DNA of 64,000 nt from Romboutsia weinsteinii. GTDB taxonomy: Bacteria; Bacillota; Clostridia; Peptostreptococcales; Peptostreptococcaceae. Below are positions 44,050 to 52,480 of the stretch, piece by piece; position 1 is the stretch's first letter; the number at the start of each line of letters is the position of its first letter. The notes under the pieces are model-generated. The model did no database searches. It worked only from the letters and a program-made list of their open reading frames with translations, and was not told where the DNA came from. The translations under genes and the position numbers were made by a program. Where the stretch lies: the NCBI RefSeq assembly GCF_002250835.2, contig NZ_NOJY02000009.1, forward strand, positions 1 through 64,000, written 5' to 3'.

Positions 44050-45936
44050 ATGAAGTTAAAGCTAGTAAATCTAAATGACGAATTATTAAGCGACTTACGA
44101 GAAATAAGTAAAGTAATTAATATTGAATTTTGTAATAGTGGAGAAAAAATATATGTAAGTAAACTTGATGATATAGAGGAAAATGTTTTAGAAATAAGTA
44201 ATGGTATAGTCAAGTACAAAAATAAGCATCATTTATTTAGAGCCATAGGGTTATATGCCCAGTTAAATAAAGGCGAAGAATTTTATTGGGAGGAAAAATC
44301 TTATATTCCAGATATAGGACCTATGATTGATGCATCAAGAAATGCTGTATATAAAGTGGATAAAATAAAAGATATTATGGCTACTATGGCTGTATTAGGA
44401 CTAAATAGAATTATGTTATATACAGAAGATACATATGAGATTAAAGGATATGAATACTTTGGATATTTAAGGGGCAGGTATTCTAGTGATGAACTGAGAG
44501 AGATAGATGAGTATGGTCAGAAGTTGGGAATAGAGGTTATACCATGTATACAAACCCTAGCACATCTTAAGCAAACATTAAAATGGAACTATGGAGAAGA
44601 TATAAAAGATACTGATGATGTTTTATTGGTAGGAGAAGATAAGACGTATGAATTTATCGATGCTATGATAAAAAATATAAAAAGTTGCTTCAGAAGTAAT
44701 AAGATACATATTGGAATGGATGAGGCATTTGATTTGGGAAGAGGAGAGTATATTAATAAGAATGGATATACTAATCATTTTGATATAATGATAAATCATT
44801 TAAGTAAAGTATACAGTATATGCAAAAGCTATAATCTTGAACCTATGATGTGGGATGATATGTTTTTTAGAGCAGGGGCTCCCAATGGGTTTTATTATAA
44901 TCAAGATACTTTCATTAGTAAGGAAATAGCAGAGAAGATACCAAAAGATTTATCTTTAGTTTATTGGGATTATTATCATAAAGACAGAGATATATATAGA
45001 AAGTTTTTTGATATTAGAAAAGTATTTAATAATAAAGTAATATTTGCAGGTGGTATTTGGAAGTGGACTGGACTTGTACCTAATTATGATCAAACATTTA
45101 AATCAAGCAACGAGGCAATGTTTGCTTGTAAAGAAGAAAATATAAAAGAAGTAATAATTACTGCATGGGGAGATGATGGAGATGAGACGACAATAGATAC
45201 AATTACTCCTGGTTTAATTTTATTTGCAGAACATGCATATTCAAAAAATATTGATATGCAGTGGATAGACAAAAGATGTGAGTTTTTTACAGATCTAAAG
45301 CTAAAGGATTTCTTTGAATTGCAAAAACTTGATAAGATAGAATCCGGAGATAGTGAAAATTTGAGAACTGTAAATCCATCTAAGTATTTATTATATCAAG
45401 ATATATTGTTGGGTGCTTTTGATGCTCATATAGAAAATTTAAGTGATTTAAGAACTTACTACGAAAAAGTTTCAGTTGATTTACTTGAGATTGCAAATAA
45501 AAGTAGAAAATATGAGTTACTGTTTAAGTTCTATGCTGAGTTAAGTAAGGTGCTTGCTATAAAATCTGATATAGGTGTAAAAATTAAAACAGCATATGAA
45601 GATAATAACTTAATAGAGCTTATAAACATATGTGATAATACGTTAGATGAATTAATAATTAGGCTAGATAATTTCCAAAATACTTATAGACAACAATGGT
45701 ATAAAGACTGTAAAGGTCATGGTTTTGAGGTTATAGATATAAGACTGGGTGGTGTGAGGTCGAGAATAAATTCTACTAAATTTAGACTGAAAAGTTATTT
45801 AAATAATGAGATTGACTGTATTGAAGAGCTAGAAGATCGTAGGCTCTACTATAGTTATGATTTCACTAATGATTCAAAGCAAATAAGTTGTAATAGATAT
45901 AAAGATATATCTACACAAAATACATTGAGCTGGTAA
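44050..45936 (+). CDS. GH20 beta-N-acetylhexosaminidase-like enzyme
   Basis: 628 residues, no signal peptide, so cytoplasmic. Residues about 1-85 form the N-terminal GH20b-like domain; the TIM barrel follows, beginning PMIDASRNAVYKVDKIKDIM. The catalytic pair is D224-E225 in KIHIGMDEAFDLG. Later barrel motifs include EPMMWDDMFFR and AGGIWKWTG and ITAWGDDGDE. The C-terminal 220 residues are helical. It would remove terminal N-acetylhexosamine from imported sugars. ATG 44050 follows AGGGGGAA. Confidence 0.9.
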   Translation: MKLKLVNLNDELLSDLREISKVINIEFCNSGEKIYVSKLDDIEENVLEISNGIVKYKNKHHLFRAIGLYAQLNKGEEFYWEEKSYIPDIGPMIDASRNAVYKVDKIKDIMATMAVLGLNRIMLYTEDTYEIKGYEYFGYLRGRYSSDELREIDEYGQKLGIEVIPCIQTLAHLKQTLKWNYGEDIKDTDDVLLVGEDKTYEFIDAMIKNIKSCFRSNKIHIGMDEAFDLGRGEYINKNGYTNHFDIMINHLSKVYSICKSYNLEPMMWDDMFFRAGAPNGFYYNQDTFISKEIAEKIPKDLSLVYWDYYHKDRDIYRKFFDIRKVFNNKVIFAGGIWKWTGLVPNYDQTFKSSNEAMFACKEENIKEVIITAWGDDGDETTIDTITPGLILFAEHAYSKNIDMQWIDKRCEFFTDLKLKDFFELQKLDKIESGDSENLRTVNPSKYLLYQDILLGAFDAHIENLSDLRTYYEKVSVDLLEIANKSRKYELLFKFYAELSKVLAIKSDIGVKIKTAYEDNNLIELINICDNTLDELIIRLDNFQNTYRQQWYKDCKGHGFEVIDIRLGGVRSRINSTKFRLKSYLNNEIDCIEELEDRRLYYSYDFTNDSKQISCNRYKDISTQNTLSW

Positions 45937-46000
45937 TATAGTTAATAAATATATCAAATATAATATTAAATACGTTTTAGTATTTATATATAAGTTCTTA

Positions 46001-46040
46001 TAGAGTGTAGACTATCATTGTTTACACTCTTTATTTTTTA
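46001..46040 (+). terminator. Rho-independent terminator
   Basis: AGAGTGTA and TACACTCT pair, followed by T-rich sequence; ends the GH20 gene just before the Pho-box array. Confidence 0.8.
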
Positions 46041-46048
46041 TTTTATTC

Positions 46049-46168
46049 TTAACTAAATTTTTACTGATATTTAACTGTAATGTAATACTATCTTAATAAT
46101 TAACTGATATTTAACATGGATTTAATATAAAATCCGATAACTTAACATCACCTTAACAAAAAGTAACA
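46049..46168 (+). promoter_or_regulatory. Phased Pho-box array and promoter of the Na/Pi cotransporter
   Basis: TTNAC-type hexamers occur at 46049, 46060, 46071, (46082) and 46093; at 46100, 46111 and 46122; and at 46142 and 46153, with a weaker one at 46163, mostly exactly 11 bases apart. This is the direct-repeat pattern bound by PhoP/PhoB response regulators. A -10 like TAAAAT at about 46179-46184 lies 20 bases after the last good box. The gene that follows is a phosphate cotransporter. Confidence 0.75.
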
Positions 46169-46241
46169 AAATATTTGATAAAATGAAAAAGTAATAATTA
46201 ATGAATACATAAACAATTTGTATTTTAGGAGGAACTTAAAA

Positions 46242-47867
46242 GTGGAAATAGCAATAAATTTAATGGGTGGTCTTGGAATGTTCTTATATGGTATGAACAT
46301 GATGGGAGACGGACTTCAAAAATCAGCAGGAACTAAATTAAAAAGAATAATAGAACTTTTAACAAGTAATGTTTTAATGGGTGTTATAGTAGGAGCTTTA
46401 GTTACAGCGATAATACAAAGTTCTAGTGCAACGACTGTTATGGTAGTTGGTTTTGTTAACGCAGGAATAATGACACTTCCTCAAGCAATAGGTGTAATAA
46501 TGGGGGCAAATATAGGGACAACTATAACTGCTCAATTAGTATCGCTTGACTTAGTTGGCTTAGCACCAGTAGCTTTAGGAATAGGTATAGTAATGTATTT
46601 ATTCTCATCTAAGCCAAAAGTAAAGACAGCAGCTGAAATATTAATAGGATTTGGTATACTATTTACCGGTATGGACTTTATGAAGGAGGCAGTAAAGCCT
46701 CTAGCTGAGTTTTCAGGATTTACAAATGCATTAGTAACATTTGGTAAGCAACCAATACTTGGTGTATTATTAGGATTTGGTATAACTGCAATAGTTCAAA
46801 GCTCAAGTGCATCTATGGGGATGTTACTTGCACTATCATCTCAAGGGTTAATACCTCTTTCAGCGGCATTACCAATATTATATGGAGAAAATATAGGTAC
46901 TTGTGTTACTTCATTAATATCTAGTATAGGAGCTAGTAAGAATGCAAGAAGAGCAGCAACTATGCACTTAGTATTTAATATAATTGGTACCTTAATATTT
47001 ATGTTAGTACTTTCTAAGCCAATAACAATGATAGTTACTAACTTAGATCCAACAGATGTAAGTAGACAAATTGCAAACTCACATACATTATTTAACATAA
47101 TAAACGTTATAGTATTACTTCCATTCGCTAAGTTAATAGTTAAACTTACTATGAAGCTTATACCAGAGAGAGAAGATGAAAAAGAAGATGCTAAAACAGT
47201 TAAATATATAGATGAAAGAATGATGGAAACACCAGCTATAGCATTATCTAATACTTTTAAAGAAACTTTAAGAATGGGTGATAAAGCTAAGACAGCCTTA
47301 AGTAATGCTATGGATGGATTTGTAGGTAAGTCACAAGAGAAAGTAAATAAATCATTAGAAGAAGAAAAAGTAATAAATATATTGCAAAAAACAATATTAA
47401 ATTATCTATTAAAGCTATCTAAGACTTCATTAAATAATGAGTCAAGAGAGACTGTAGATGAATTATTCAATACAGTAAATGATATAGAAAGAGTTGGAGA
47501 TCACGCAGAAAATATAGCAGAATTAGCAGCAAGTGCTATTGAAAAAGATTTAAAACTATCTAAAGAAGGTACAGAAGAGTTAATAGAAATGTACAATAAA
47601 GTTATGGAAGCTTACTCAAGTGCATTAGAATGTATGAAAAATTCAGATATAGATTTAGCTTGTAGAGTTATAAAGATGGAAGAGCAAGTTGATATAATGG
47701 AAAAGAGATGTCGTAAGAACCATATGAACAGATTAAACTCAAGTTCATGTACTATAGATACAGGTGTAATATACTTAGATTTAATAAGCAACTTAGAAAG
47801 AATTTCTGACCATGCTGTAAATATAGCAGAGAGAGTAATAAAAGGAAATAATAAACAATTAGCATAG
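46242..47867 (+). CDS. Na/Pi cotransporter family protein with PhoU-like domain
   Basis: 541 residues. The membrane half has two inverted Na_Pi_cotrans repeats: IIQSSSATTVMVVGFVNAG and AIVQSSSASMGMLLALSS, each with the QSSS motif, and GANIGTTITA and GENIGTCVTS. Residues about 350-540 are a PhoU-like helical domain (DVNDIERVGDHAENIAE, then LERISDHAVNIAE). It would import phosphate with Na+, or couple that to regulation. The start is GTG 46242 after AGGAGG; TTG 46218 lies inside the ribosome site region and is rejected. Preceded by a Pho-box array. Confidence 0.95.
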   Translation: MEIAINLMGGLGMFLYGMNMMGDGLQKSAGTKLKRIIELLTSNVLMGVIVGALVTAIIQSSSATTVMVVGFVNAGIMTLPQAIGVIMGANIGTTITAQLVSLDLVGLAPVALGIGIVMYLFSSKPKVKTAAEILIGFGILFTGMDFMKEAVKPLAEFSGFTNALVTFGKQPILGVLLGFGITAIVQSSSASMGMLLALSSQGLIPLSAALPILYGENIGTCVTSLISSIGASKNARRAATMHLVFNIIGTLIFMLVLSKPITMIVTNLDPTDVSRQIANSHTLFNIINVIVLLPFAKLIVKLTMKLIPEREDEKEDAKTVKYIDERMMETPAIALSNTFKETLRMGDKAKTALSNAMDGFVGKSQEKVNKSLEEEKVINILQKTILNYLLKLSKTSLNNESRETVDELFNTVNDIERVGDHAENIAELAASAIEKDLKLSKEGTEELIEMYNKVMEAYSSALECMKNSDIDLACRVIKMEEQVDIMEKRCRKNHMNRLNSSSCTIDTGVIYLDLISNLERISDHAVNIAERVIKGNNKQLA

Positions 47868-47878
47868 TAAATGTAACG

Positions 47879-47958
47879 ATATAGGTTATCTTAAACAAAT
47901 TAATTTTGATGGAGGTATTGAAATTCCACAACATTGTTTGATTAAAGATAACCTATAT
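47879..47958 (+). terminator. Long hairpin after the Na/Pi gene
   Basis: ATATAGGTTATCTT (47879-47892) pairs with AAGATAACCTATAT (47945-47958), with inner AAACAA/TTGTTT and TGGA/TCCA helices. T-rich sequence follows, so it likely ends the Na/Pi gene, but the loop is unusually large for a simple terminator. Confidence 0.75.
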
Positions 47959-48049
47959 TTTTATGACAAATTGTAACTTTTTTGTAACTTTTTTGCAATC
48001 TATTTATCGAAAGATGTTTACAAAGGGGATGACTATAATGTAAAATATA

Positions 48050-48338
48050 ACTAAGACTGTAATTTATTGTTGAAATAGTTACATTCTTACTAAAAAAATT
48101 CGGATGCTAAATAAAGTAATTGTAAGTGGAGAGAGTAGCTTAGGTGAATTTTTAAAACGTGCAGGGATTATGAATTATATTATTTTAGTAATTTATGATC
48201 CCGATGGCAAGGCTTAATGAATTTACCAACATATTGCCCAGGCAATATACCTATCTTTACAAATACACAATCAATATAGGTAGTTGGAAAATAGGCCTAG
48301 CAAATTATAGAATAAAATGGGACTTAGGAGATATTAAT
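48050..48338 (+). ncRNA. Candidate structured leader RNA before the NlpC/P60 gene
   Basis: The stretch before the start codon is GC-richer than its surroundings and holds several helices: GGGATTATGAATTA (48164-48177) with TAATTTATGATCCC (48189-48202), two G-U pairs; GGTGAATT (48143-48150) with AATTTACC (48220-48227) enclosing it; ATATTGCC with GGCAATAT (48231-48248); ACCTAT with ATAGGT (48249-48254, 48276-48281); and CTTAC with GTAAG further 5'. This looks like a multi-branched RNA. The context recalls cyclic-di-AMP riboswitches, which often control SH3/NlpC-P60 genes, but their conserved blocks are not seen. Confidence 0.5.
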
Positions 48339-49715
48339 ATGATAAGAAAAAGTGTAATGATGTCAATTGGAATAGGTGCAGCAGCATTAGCATTTAATAC
48401 AACGGAAGCAAGTGCTGCTGAAAAAGCAACAGTGACTGCAGATGTATTAAATGTAAGAAGTGGGGCAGGAACTAGTCACTCAGTAATAGGAAAGCTATAT
48501 AATGGAAATACTGTAGAGATAATAAGTACATCAAATGGATGGCATAATGTAAAACTATCTAATGGAAAAACTGGTTGGGTAAGTGCGGAATACATAAGTG
48601 TATCTGGTAGTACAACACCATCTACAGGAGAAAAAGGAACAGTAACTGCAGATGCATTAAACGTAAGAAGTGGAGCAGGAACAGGTTACTCTATAACTGG
48701 GAAATTATATAGAGGAAATACTGTAGAAATATTAAGTAGTTCAAATGGATGGTATAATGTAAAACTATCTAATGGAAAGACTGGTTGGGTAAGTGCTCAA
48801 TATGTAACAGTAGGTGGATCTTCAAATGAAGGAAATAATGGATCAACAACACCATCTACAGGAGAAAAAGGAACAGTAACTGCAGATGCATTAAATGTAA
48901 GAAGCGGGGCAAGTACTAGTTATTCTGTAATAGGAAAGCTATATAAAGGAAATACTGTAGAAATATTAAGCTCATCAAACGGATGGCATAATGTAAAATT
49001 ATCAAATGGAAGTACTGGTTGGGTAAGTGCTCAATATGTAACAATGGGTGGATCTTCAAATGAAGGAAATAATGGATCAACAACACCATCTACAGGAGAA
49101 AAAGGAACAGTAAATGCAGATACATTAAATGTAAGAAGTGGAGCAGGAACAAACTACTCTGTAACTGGGAAGTTATACAAAGGAAATACTGTTGAAATAT
49201 TAAGTAGTTCAAATGGATGGCACAATGTAAAGCTATCTAATGGAAATACAGGATGGGTAAGTGCACAGTATATAACAATAGGTGGATCTTCAAATGAAGG
49301 AAACCAAGGTGGTGGAGAAAGTACTGATAAACCATCAACTAATGTTCAAGAAGCTATAGTAAATGAAGCTAAAAAACATTTAGGAAAACCATATGTATGG
49401 GGAGCTGAAGGTCCAGGTTCATTTGACTGTTCAGGACTTACATATTATGTATATAAAAATGCTGCAGGTATCACATTACCAAGAGTATCTAGAGATCAAT
49501 CTAAAGTTGGGACAACTATAGGTAAATCAGATCTTCAACCAGGAGACTTATTATTCTCTAGTACAGATGGAAGTGGAGGAGTTAACCATGTAGGTATCTA
49601 CATAGGAGGCGGGCAAATGATACATGCTCCACAATCTGGTGATGTTGTTAAAACAACAAATATAAATACTTCTTACTGGAATAATGCATTCCTTTGGGCT
49701 AAGAGAGTTATATAA
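48339..49715 (+). CDS. SH3-repeat NlpC/P60 cell-wall endopeptidase
   Basis: 458 residues. A signal peptide (1-28, ending SAAEK) precedes four bacterial SH3 domains, each with TADALNVRSGAG and GKTGWVSAQYV, joined by near-identical Gly/Ser/Asn linkers. The catalytic NlpC/P60 domain begins near residue 335: PYVWGAEGPGSFDCSGL with C364, NHVGIYIG with H417 and MIHAPQ with H429. It would cut peptidoglycan stem peptides outside the cell. The start at 48339 is set by TAGGAGAT and the signal; earlier in-frame codons fall in the leader. Terminator at about 49731-49772. Confidence 0.95.
   Translation: MIRKSVMMSIGIGAAALAFNTTEASAAEKATVTADVLNVRSGAGTSHSVIGKLYNGNTVEIISTSNGWHNVKLSNGKTGWVSAEYISVSGSTTPSTGEKGTVTADALNVRSGAGTGYSITGKLYRGNTVEILSSSNGWYNVKLSNGKTGWVSAQYVTVGGSSNEGNNGSTTPSTGEKGTVTADALNVRSGASTSYSVIGKLYKGNTVEILSSSNGWHNVKLSNGSTGWVSAQYVTMGGSSNEGNNGSTTPSTGEKGTVNADTLNVRSGAGTNYSVTGKLYKGNTVEILSSSNGWHNVKLSNGNTGWVSAQYITIGGSSNEGNQGGGESTDKPSTNVQEAIVNEAKKHLGKPYVWGAEGPGSFDCSGLTYYVYKNAAGITLPRVSRDQSKVGTTIGKSDLQPGDLLFSSTDGSGGVNHVGIYIGGGQMIHAPQSGDVVKTTNINTSYWNNAFLWAKRVI
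48618..49300 (+). repeat. Tandem SH3-coding repeats
   Basis: Three consecutive units of about 220 bases, encoding SH3 domains 2-4 plus linkers, are nearly identical at the DNA level. The linker segment encoding SSNEGNNGSTTPSTGEKGT recurs almost unchanged, which suggests recent duplication by recombination. SH3 domain 1 is more divergent. Confidence 0.8.
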
Positions 49716-49730
49716 TCAAAATAAAGTAGC

Positions 49731-49772
49731 AAAAGAGATGTTGGTTAATTAATACTAGCATCTCTTTTTATA
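49731..49772 (+). terminator. Rho-independent terminator
   Basis: AAAAGAGATG pairs with CATCTCTTTT, then T-rich. Confidence 0.85.
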
Positions 49773-49822
49773 TTTTACATACAATAGAAGCGAAGTTATT
49801 TTTAGAAATGGAGTGATAATGT

Positions 49823-51001
49823 ATGCTATCGGGATTTTTAGTAAGAATTTTTATAAAAGATGAGGATAATATTCAAAATGATGAAGTTAGAAATAAGTAT
49901 GGGTATTTAGCGGGTATTATAGGTATAATAGTAAATTTACTATTATTTGGAGTAAAAGTTTCTGTAGGATTACTTACTTCTAGTATTGCGATAATGGCGG
50001 ATGCTTTTAATAATTTATCAGACATGGCTTCTTCGGTTATTACTATAGTAGGTTTTAAGCTAGCAAGTATTCCTCCTGACAAAGAGCACCCATTTGGTCA
50101 TGGTAGATTAGAGTACATATCTGCCTTAGTGGTTGCATTTATGGTAATGGTTGTTGGACTACAATTTATCAAATCATCAATTAGTAGAATACTTAACCCT
50201 GTTGATATTAAGTTTGAATTTATACCATTTATTTTATTATTAATATCGATTTTAGTAAAAGTATGGTTGGGGCAATTTAATAAATTTATTGGGAATAAAA
50301 TAGGTTCACAGGCTCTGAAGGCTGCAGCATTAGATGCTATAGGAGATGTGTTTGCCTCATGTTGTGTGGTTATATCATTTTTAGCAGCGAGGTTTACAGA
50401 TTTGCCGATAGATGGATATATAGGAGTAGTTGTATCTTTGGCAATACTTTATGCAGGATTTACATTAGTAAAAGACACTGTAAGTCCACTACTTGGAGAA
50501 GCGCCAGATGAAGAATTGGTAAATAATATTACAAAAGAAGTACTATCTTATGATAATATAATTGGAGCACATGATTTAATAATTCATAATTATGGCGTGG
50601 GCAAAGCAATGGCATCAATTCACGCTGAGATTCCTTCTAACATTGATGTAATGAGGATACATGATATTATAGATAGAGCGGAAAGAGAAATATCCGAAAA
50701 ATTAAAAATATTACTTGTAATTCACATGGATCCAGTATGTATAGAGTGTAAAGAAATACTTAATACGAGAGAGAATATAGAGAAGATAGTATCTAAAAAT
50801 CCATTTATTAAATCTATACATGATTTTAGAATAATAGGAGAAAAAAATAACAAGAATATAATTTTTGATGCTGTTATAAATTCTCAAAAGCTTAAAAAAC
50901 TTAAATCTGAAGAAGATTTAAAAAAAGAGTTAGCAGAAGCTATAAAAGAGGTTTATCCAGCGTATAACTGTATAATTACAATTGATAGAGATTTTACTTA
51001 A
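49823..51001 (+). CDS. Cation diffusion facilitator (CDF) metal exporter
   Basis: 392 residues. Six membrane helices include the metal site MADAFNNLSDMASS (D60, D67) and KEHPFGHGRLEYIS (H89, H93), the CDF signature for Zn2+, Fe2+ or Mn2+ export by proton exchange. LKAAALDAIGDVFAS near residue 165 gives the second His/Asp site in modified form. A cytoplasmic C-terminal domain follows (about 225-290), then an extra 100 residues with alpha/beta content (MDPVCIECKEILNTR and on). That tail is longer than in most CDF proteins. Metal specificity is not set. Confidence 0.92.
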   Translation: MLSGFLVRIFIKDEDNIQNDEVRNKYGYLAGIIGIIVNLLLFGVKVSVGLLTSSIAIMADAFNNLSDMASSVITIVGFKLASIPPDKEHPFGHGRLEYISALVVAFMVMVVGLQFIKSSISRILNPVDIKFEFIPFILLLISILVKVWLGQFNKFIGNKIGSQALKAAALDAIGDVFASCCVVISFLAARFTDLPIDGYIGVVVSLAILYAGFTLVKDTVSPLLGEAPDEELVNNITKEVLSYDNIIGAHDLIIHNYGVGKAMASIHAEIPSNIDVMRIHDIIDRAEREISEKLKILLVIHMDPVCIECKEILNTRENIEKIVSKNPFIKSIHDFRIIGEKNNKNIIFDAVINSQKLKKLKSEEDLKKELAEAIKEVYPAYNCIITIDRDFT

Positions 51002-51104
51002 CATGACAAGAATCTATGATATATTAATTAAATTTTCTAAAAATAAAATAAAAACCGTCGAAAAAATGATATACTAGTCTTAAATAAACATCTGGAGGGT
51101 TATT

Positions 51105-51641
51105 ATGAGAATATTATTTACTCAGTGGGCGATGAATATAGCTGAAGATACAAAGTTAAGAAGTACATGTGTATCTAGACAAGTAGGGGCGGTTATTTGT
51201 AGAGATAAACAAATAATAAGTACTGGATATAATGGAGCTCCATCGGGAGCTATTCATTGTTCTGACATAGGGTACTGTGAAAGAAGAAAAAGAAATTTTG
51301 AATCAGGTAAAGGGCTTGAAATATGTAGAGCAGGTCATGCAGAAGCGAACGCAATTACTCAATGTGCAAAAAATGGGACTAGCTGTGATGGAGCAGTATT
51401 ATATGTAACTACTCAGCCATGTGTATTTTGCTGTATATCATTGATACAAGCAGGAATTAAAAAAGTCATATTTAAAGGTGAATATCCAACTGGGTTAGGA
51501 CTTCAATTATTAGAAGAATCTGGAGTAGAATATATAAAATTTGAAGATGAGTTAGAAAAGGAAAGGCAAGTTGCTGAAATAAAACATGAGACAGAACTTA
51601 AAAGAGTAGAAAAATTTATGGCAACTCCAAAGAAATATTAG
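51105..51641 (+). CDS. comEB: Deoxycytidylate deaminase
   Basis: 178 residues. The zinc motif is HAEANA (H78, E80) with TTQPCVFC (C106, C109), giving the deaminase active site; NGAPSGAIHC near residue 44 is the dCMP-binding part. The enzyme converts dCMP to dUMP for thymidylate synthesis. The B. subtilis counterpart is ComEB, though here no other competence gene is adjacent. ATG at 51105 follows TGGAGGG. The C-terminal 40 residues are a charged helix. Confidence 0.93.
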   Translation: MRILFTQWAMNIAEDTKLRSTCVSRQVGAVICRDKQIISTGYNGAPSGAIHCSDIGYCERRKRNFESGKGLEICRAGHAEANAITQCAKNGTSCDGAVLYVTTQPCVFCCISLIQAGIKKVIFKGEYPTGLGLQLLEESGVEYIKFEDELEKERQVAEIKHETELKRVEKFMATPKKY

Positions 51642-51742
51642 AGATTATATTGTATTTAAGCACTAATGTGCGTTGATATAATTAGTATAACTTTTTGCTA
51701 AAAGGTAATACTATATTTAGTCAAATATAGGAGGTGTTATAA

Positions 51743-51931
51743 ATGAAAGCTAAAGTAGATAAAGATACATGTATAGGATGTGGCGCATGTCCAGGAATAT
51801 GTCCAGAAATATTTGAAATGGATGATGATGGATTAGCTGTAGCTAAGGATAGTGTAATCCCAGAAGATCTTGAAGAATCAGCTCAAGAAGCGAGAGATGG
51901 CTGCCCAGTTGATGCTATAGACATAGACTAA
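51743..51931 (+). CDS. Small 4Fe-4S ferredoxin
   Basis: 62 residues. CIGCGACPGIC (C10, C13, C16, C20) and the C-terminal GCPVDAI (C54) hold one cubane cluster, with the usual fourth ligand being C54 and C20 extra. It is an electron carrier in the cytoplasm, close to Bacillus and clostridial single-cluster ferredoxins. GGAGGTG lies 7 bases before the ATG. A strong terminator follows at 51940-51980. Confidence 0.95.
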   Translation: MKAKVDKDTCIGCGACPGICPEIFEMDDDGLAVAKDSVIPEDLEESAQEARDGCPVDAIDID

Positions 51932-51939
51932 TTACATAA

Positions 51940-51980
51940 TGGTATATTTATTAGGGAAATCTAATAAATATACCATTTTT
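51940..51980 (+). terminator. Rho-independent terminator
   Basis: TGGTATATTTATTAG (51940-51954) pairs perfectly with CTAATAAATATACCA (51961-51975), then T6. Confidence 0.9.
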
Positions 51981-51992
51981 TATTATAGATAA

Positions 51993-52088
51993 TTAGTAAA
52001 GCCCATCTTCTTCAATTTCAATTAAACCTTTAAAATCTAAAAATTCCTCCTCAAAGTCTAAGATTAAAGATATTGTAATGTCTTTCAT
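51993..52088 (-). CDS. Doubtful 31-codon minus-strand ORF
   Basis: An ORF from ATG (complement of 52086-52088) encodes 31 acidic residues (MKDITISLILDFEEEF and on) and ends at 51993. The ribosome site is poor (only GTGAT). It could be a small gene, or a remnant like the MATE fragment next to it. It is the only thing seen between the ferredoxin terminator and that fragment. Confidence 0.25.
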   Translation of the reverse strand: MKDITISLILDFEEEFLDFKGLIEIEEDGLY

Positions 52089-52204
52089 ATTTATATCACT
52101 ATAAAAATAAAGATAAAGGAAGATACAAAAATCTAATTTTATAAATTGACTATTAATATAAATAACAATACAATTTAAATAGATTATTGAAAAAGAGATG
52201 TGAA

Positions 52205-52479
52205 ATAATTAAAAAATATTTGAATTATCTTGTACAGCTATGATTGGTATGATACTACAAAATCCTCTAAGTACTGTAGATATGATATTTGTAGGAAAGC
52301 TAGGCACAGTTCGATTATTATATGTTATAGCAAATCTTCTATTTAAGCTTCCAGCTATGTACTTACTTAAATATTGGAATAAATGGAGTATAGATATCGG
52401 TAGTATTATCTGTTGCTATATAAGCAATTATTATTGTTTTTTATTACAAAAAAGGAAGTTGGAAGGATAAGGTGATATA
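52205..52479 (+). pseudogene. Remnant of a MATE-family multidrug exporter gene
   Basis: A fragment of a MATE transporter of about 450 residues. The N-terminal part IGMILQNPLSTVDMIFVGK is preceded in another frame by IKKYLNYL. It joins directly to LLFKLPAMYLLKYWNKW, which belongs near the C-terminus, so most of the gene is deleted. The final KGSWKDK reads in a third frame before the stop near 52479. The first half has no ribosome site of its own. The remaining 76-codon open stretch (52240-52470) is not a functional gene. Confidence 0.8.
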
Positions 52480-52480
52480 A

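Noticed and set aside
48050..48338. A canonical cyclic-di-AMP (ydaO/yuaA) riboswitch
   Set aside because: The gene context fits, but the conserved blocks I know (GGGGAACC-like, GGGGUGAAUC-like and CAGCUAAC near the 3' end) are not present; only TAGGTGAAT is loosely similar.
48618..49300. CRISPR-like regular repeats
   Set aside because: The repeats are in frame and encode SH3 domains and linkers; there are no spacers.
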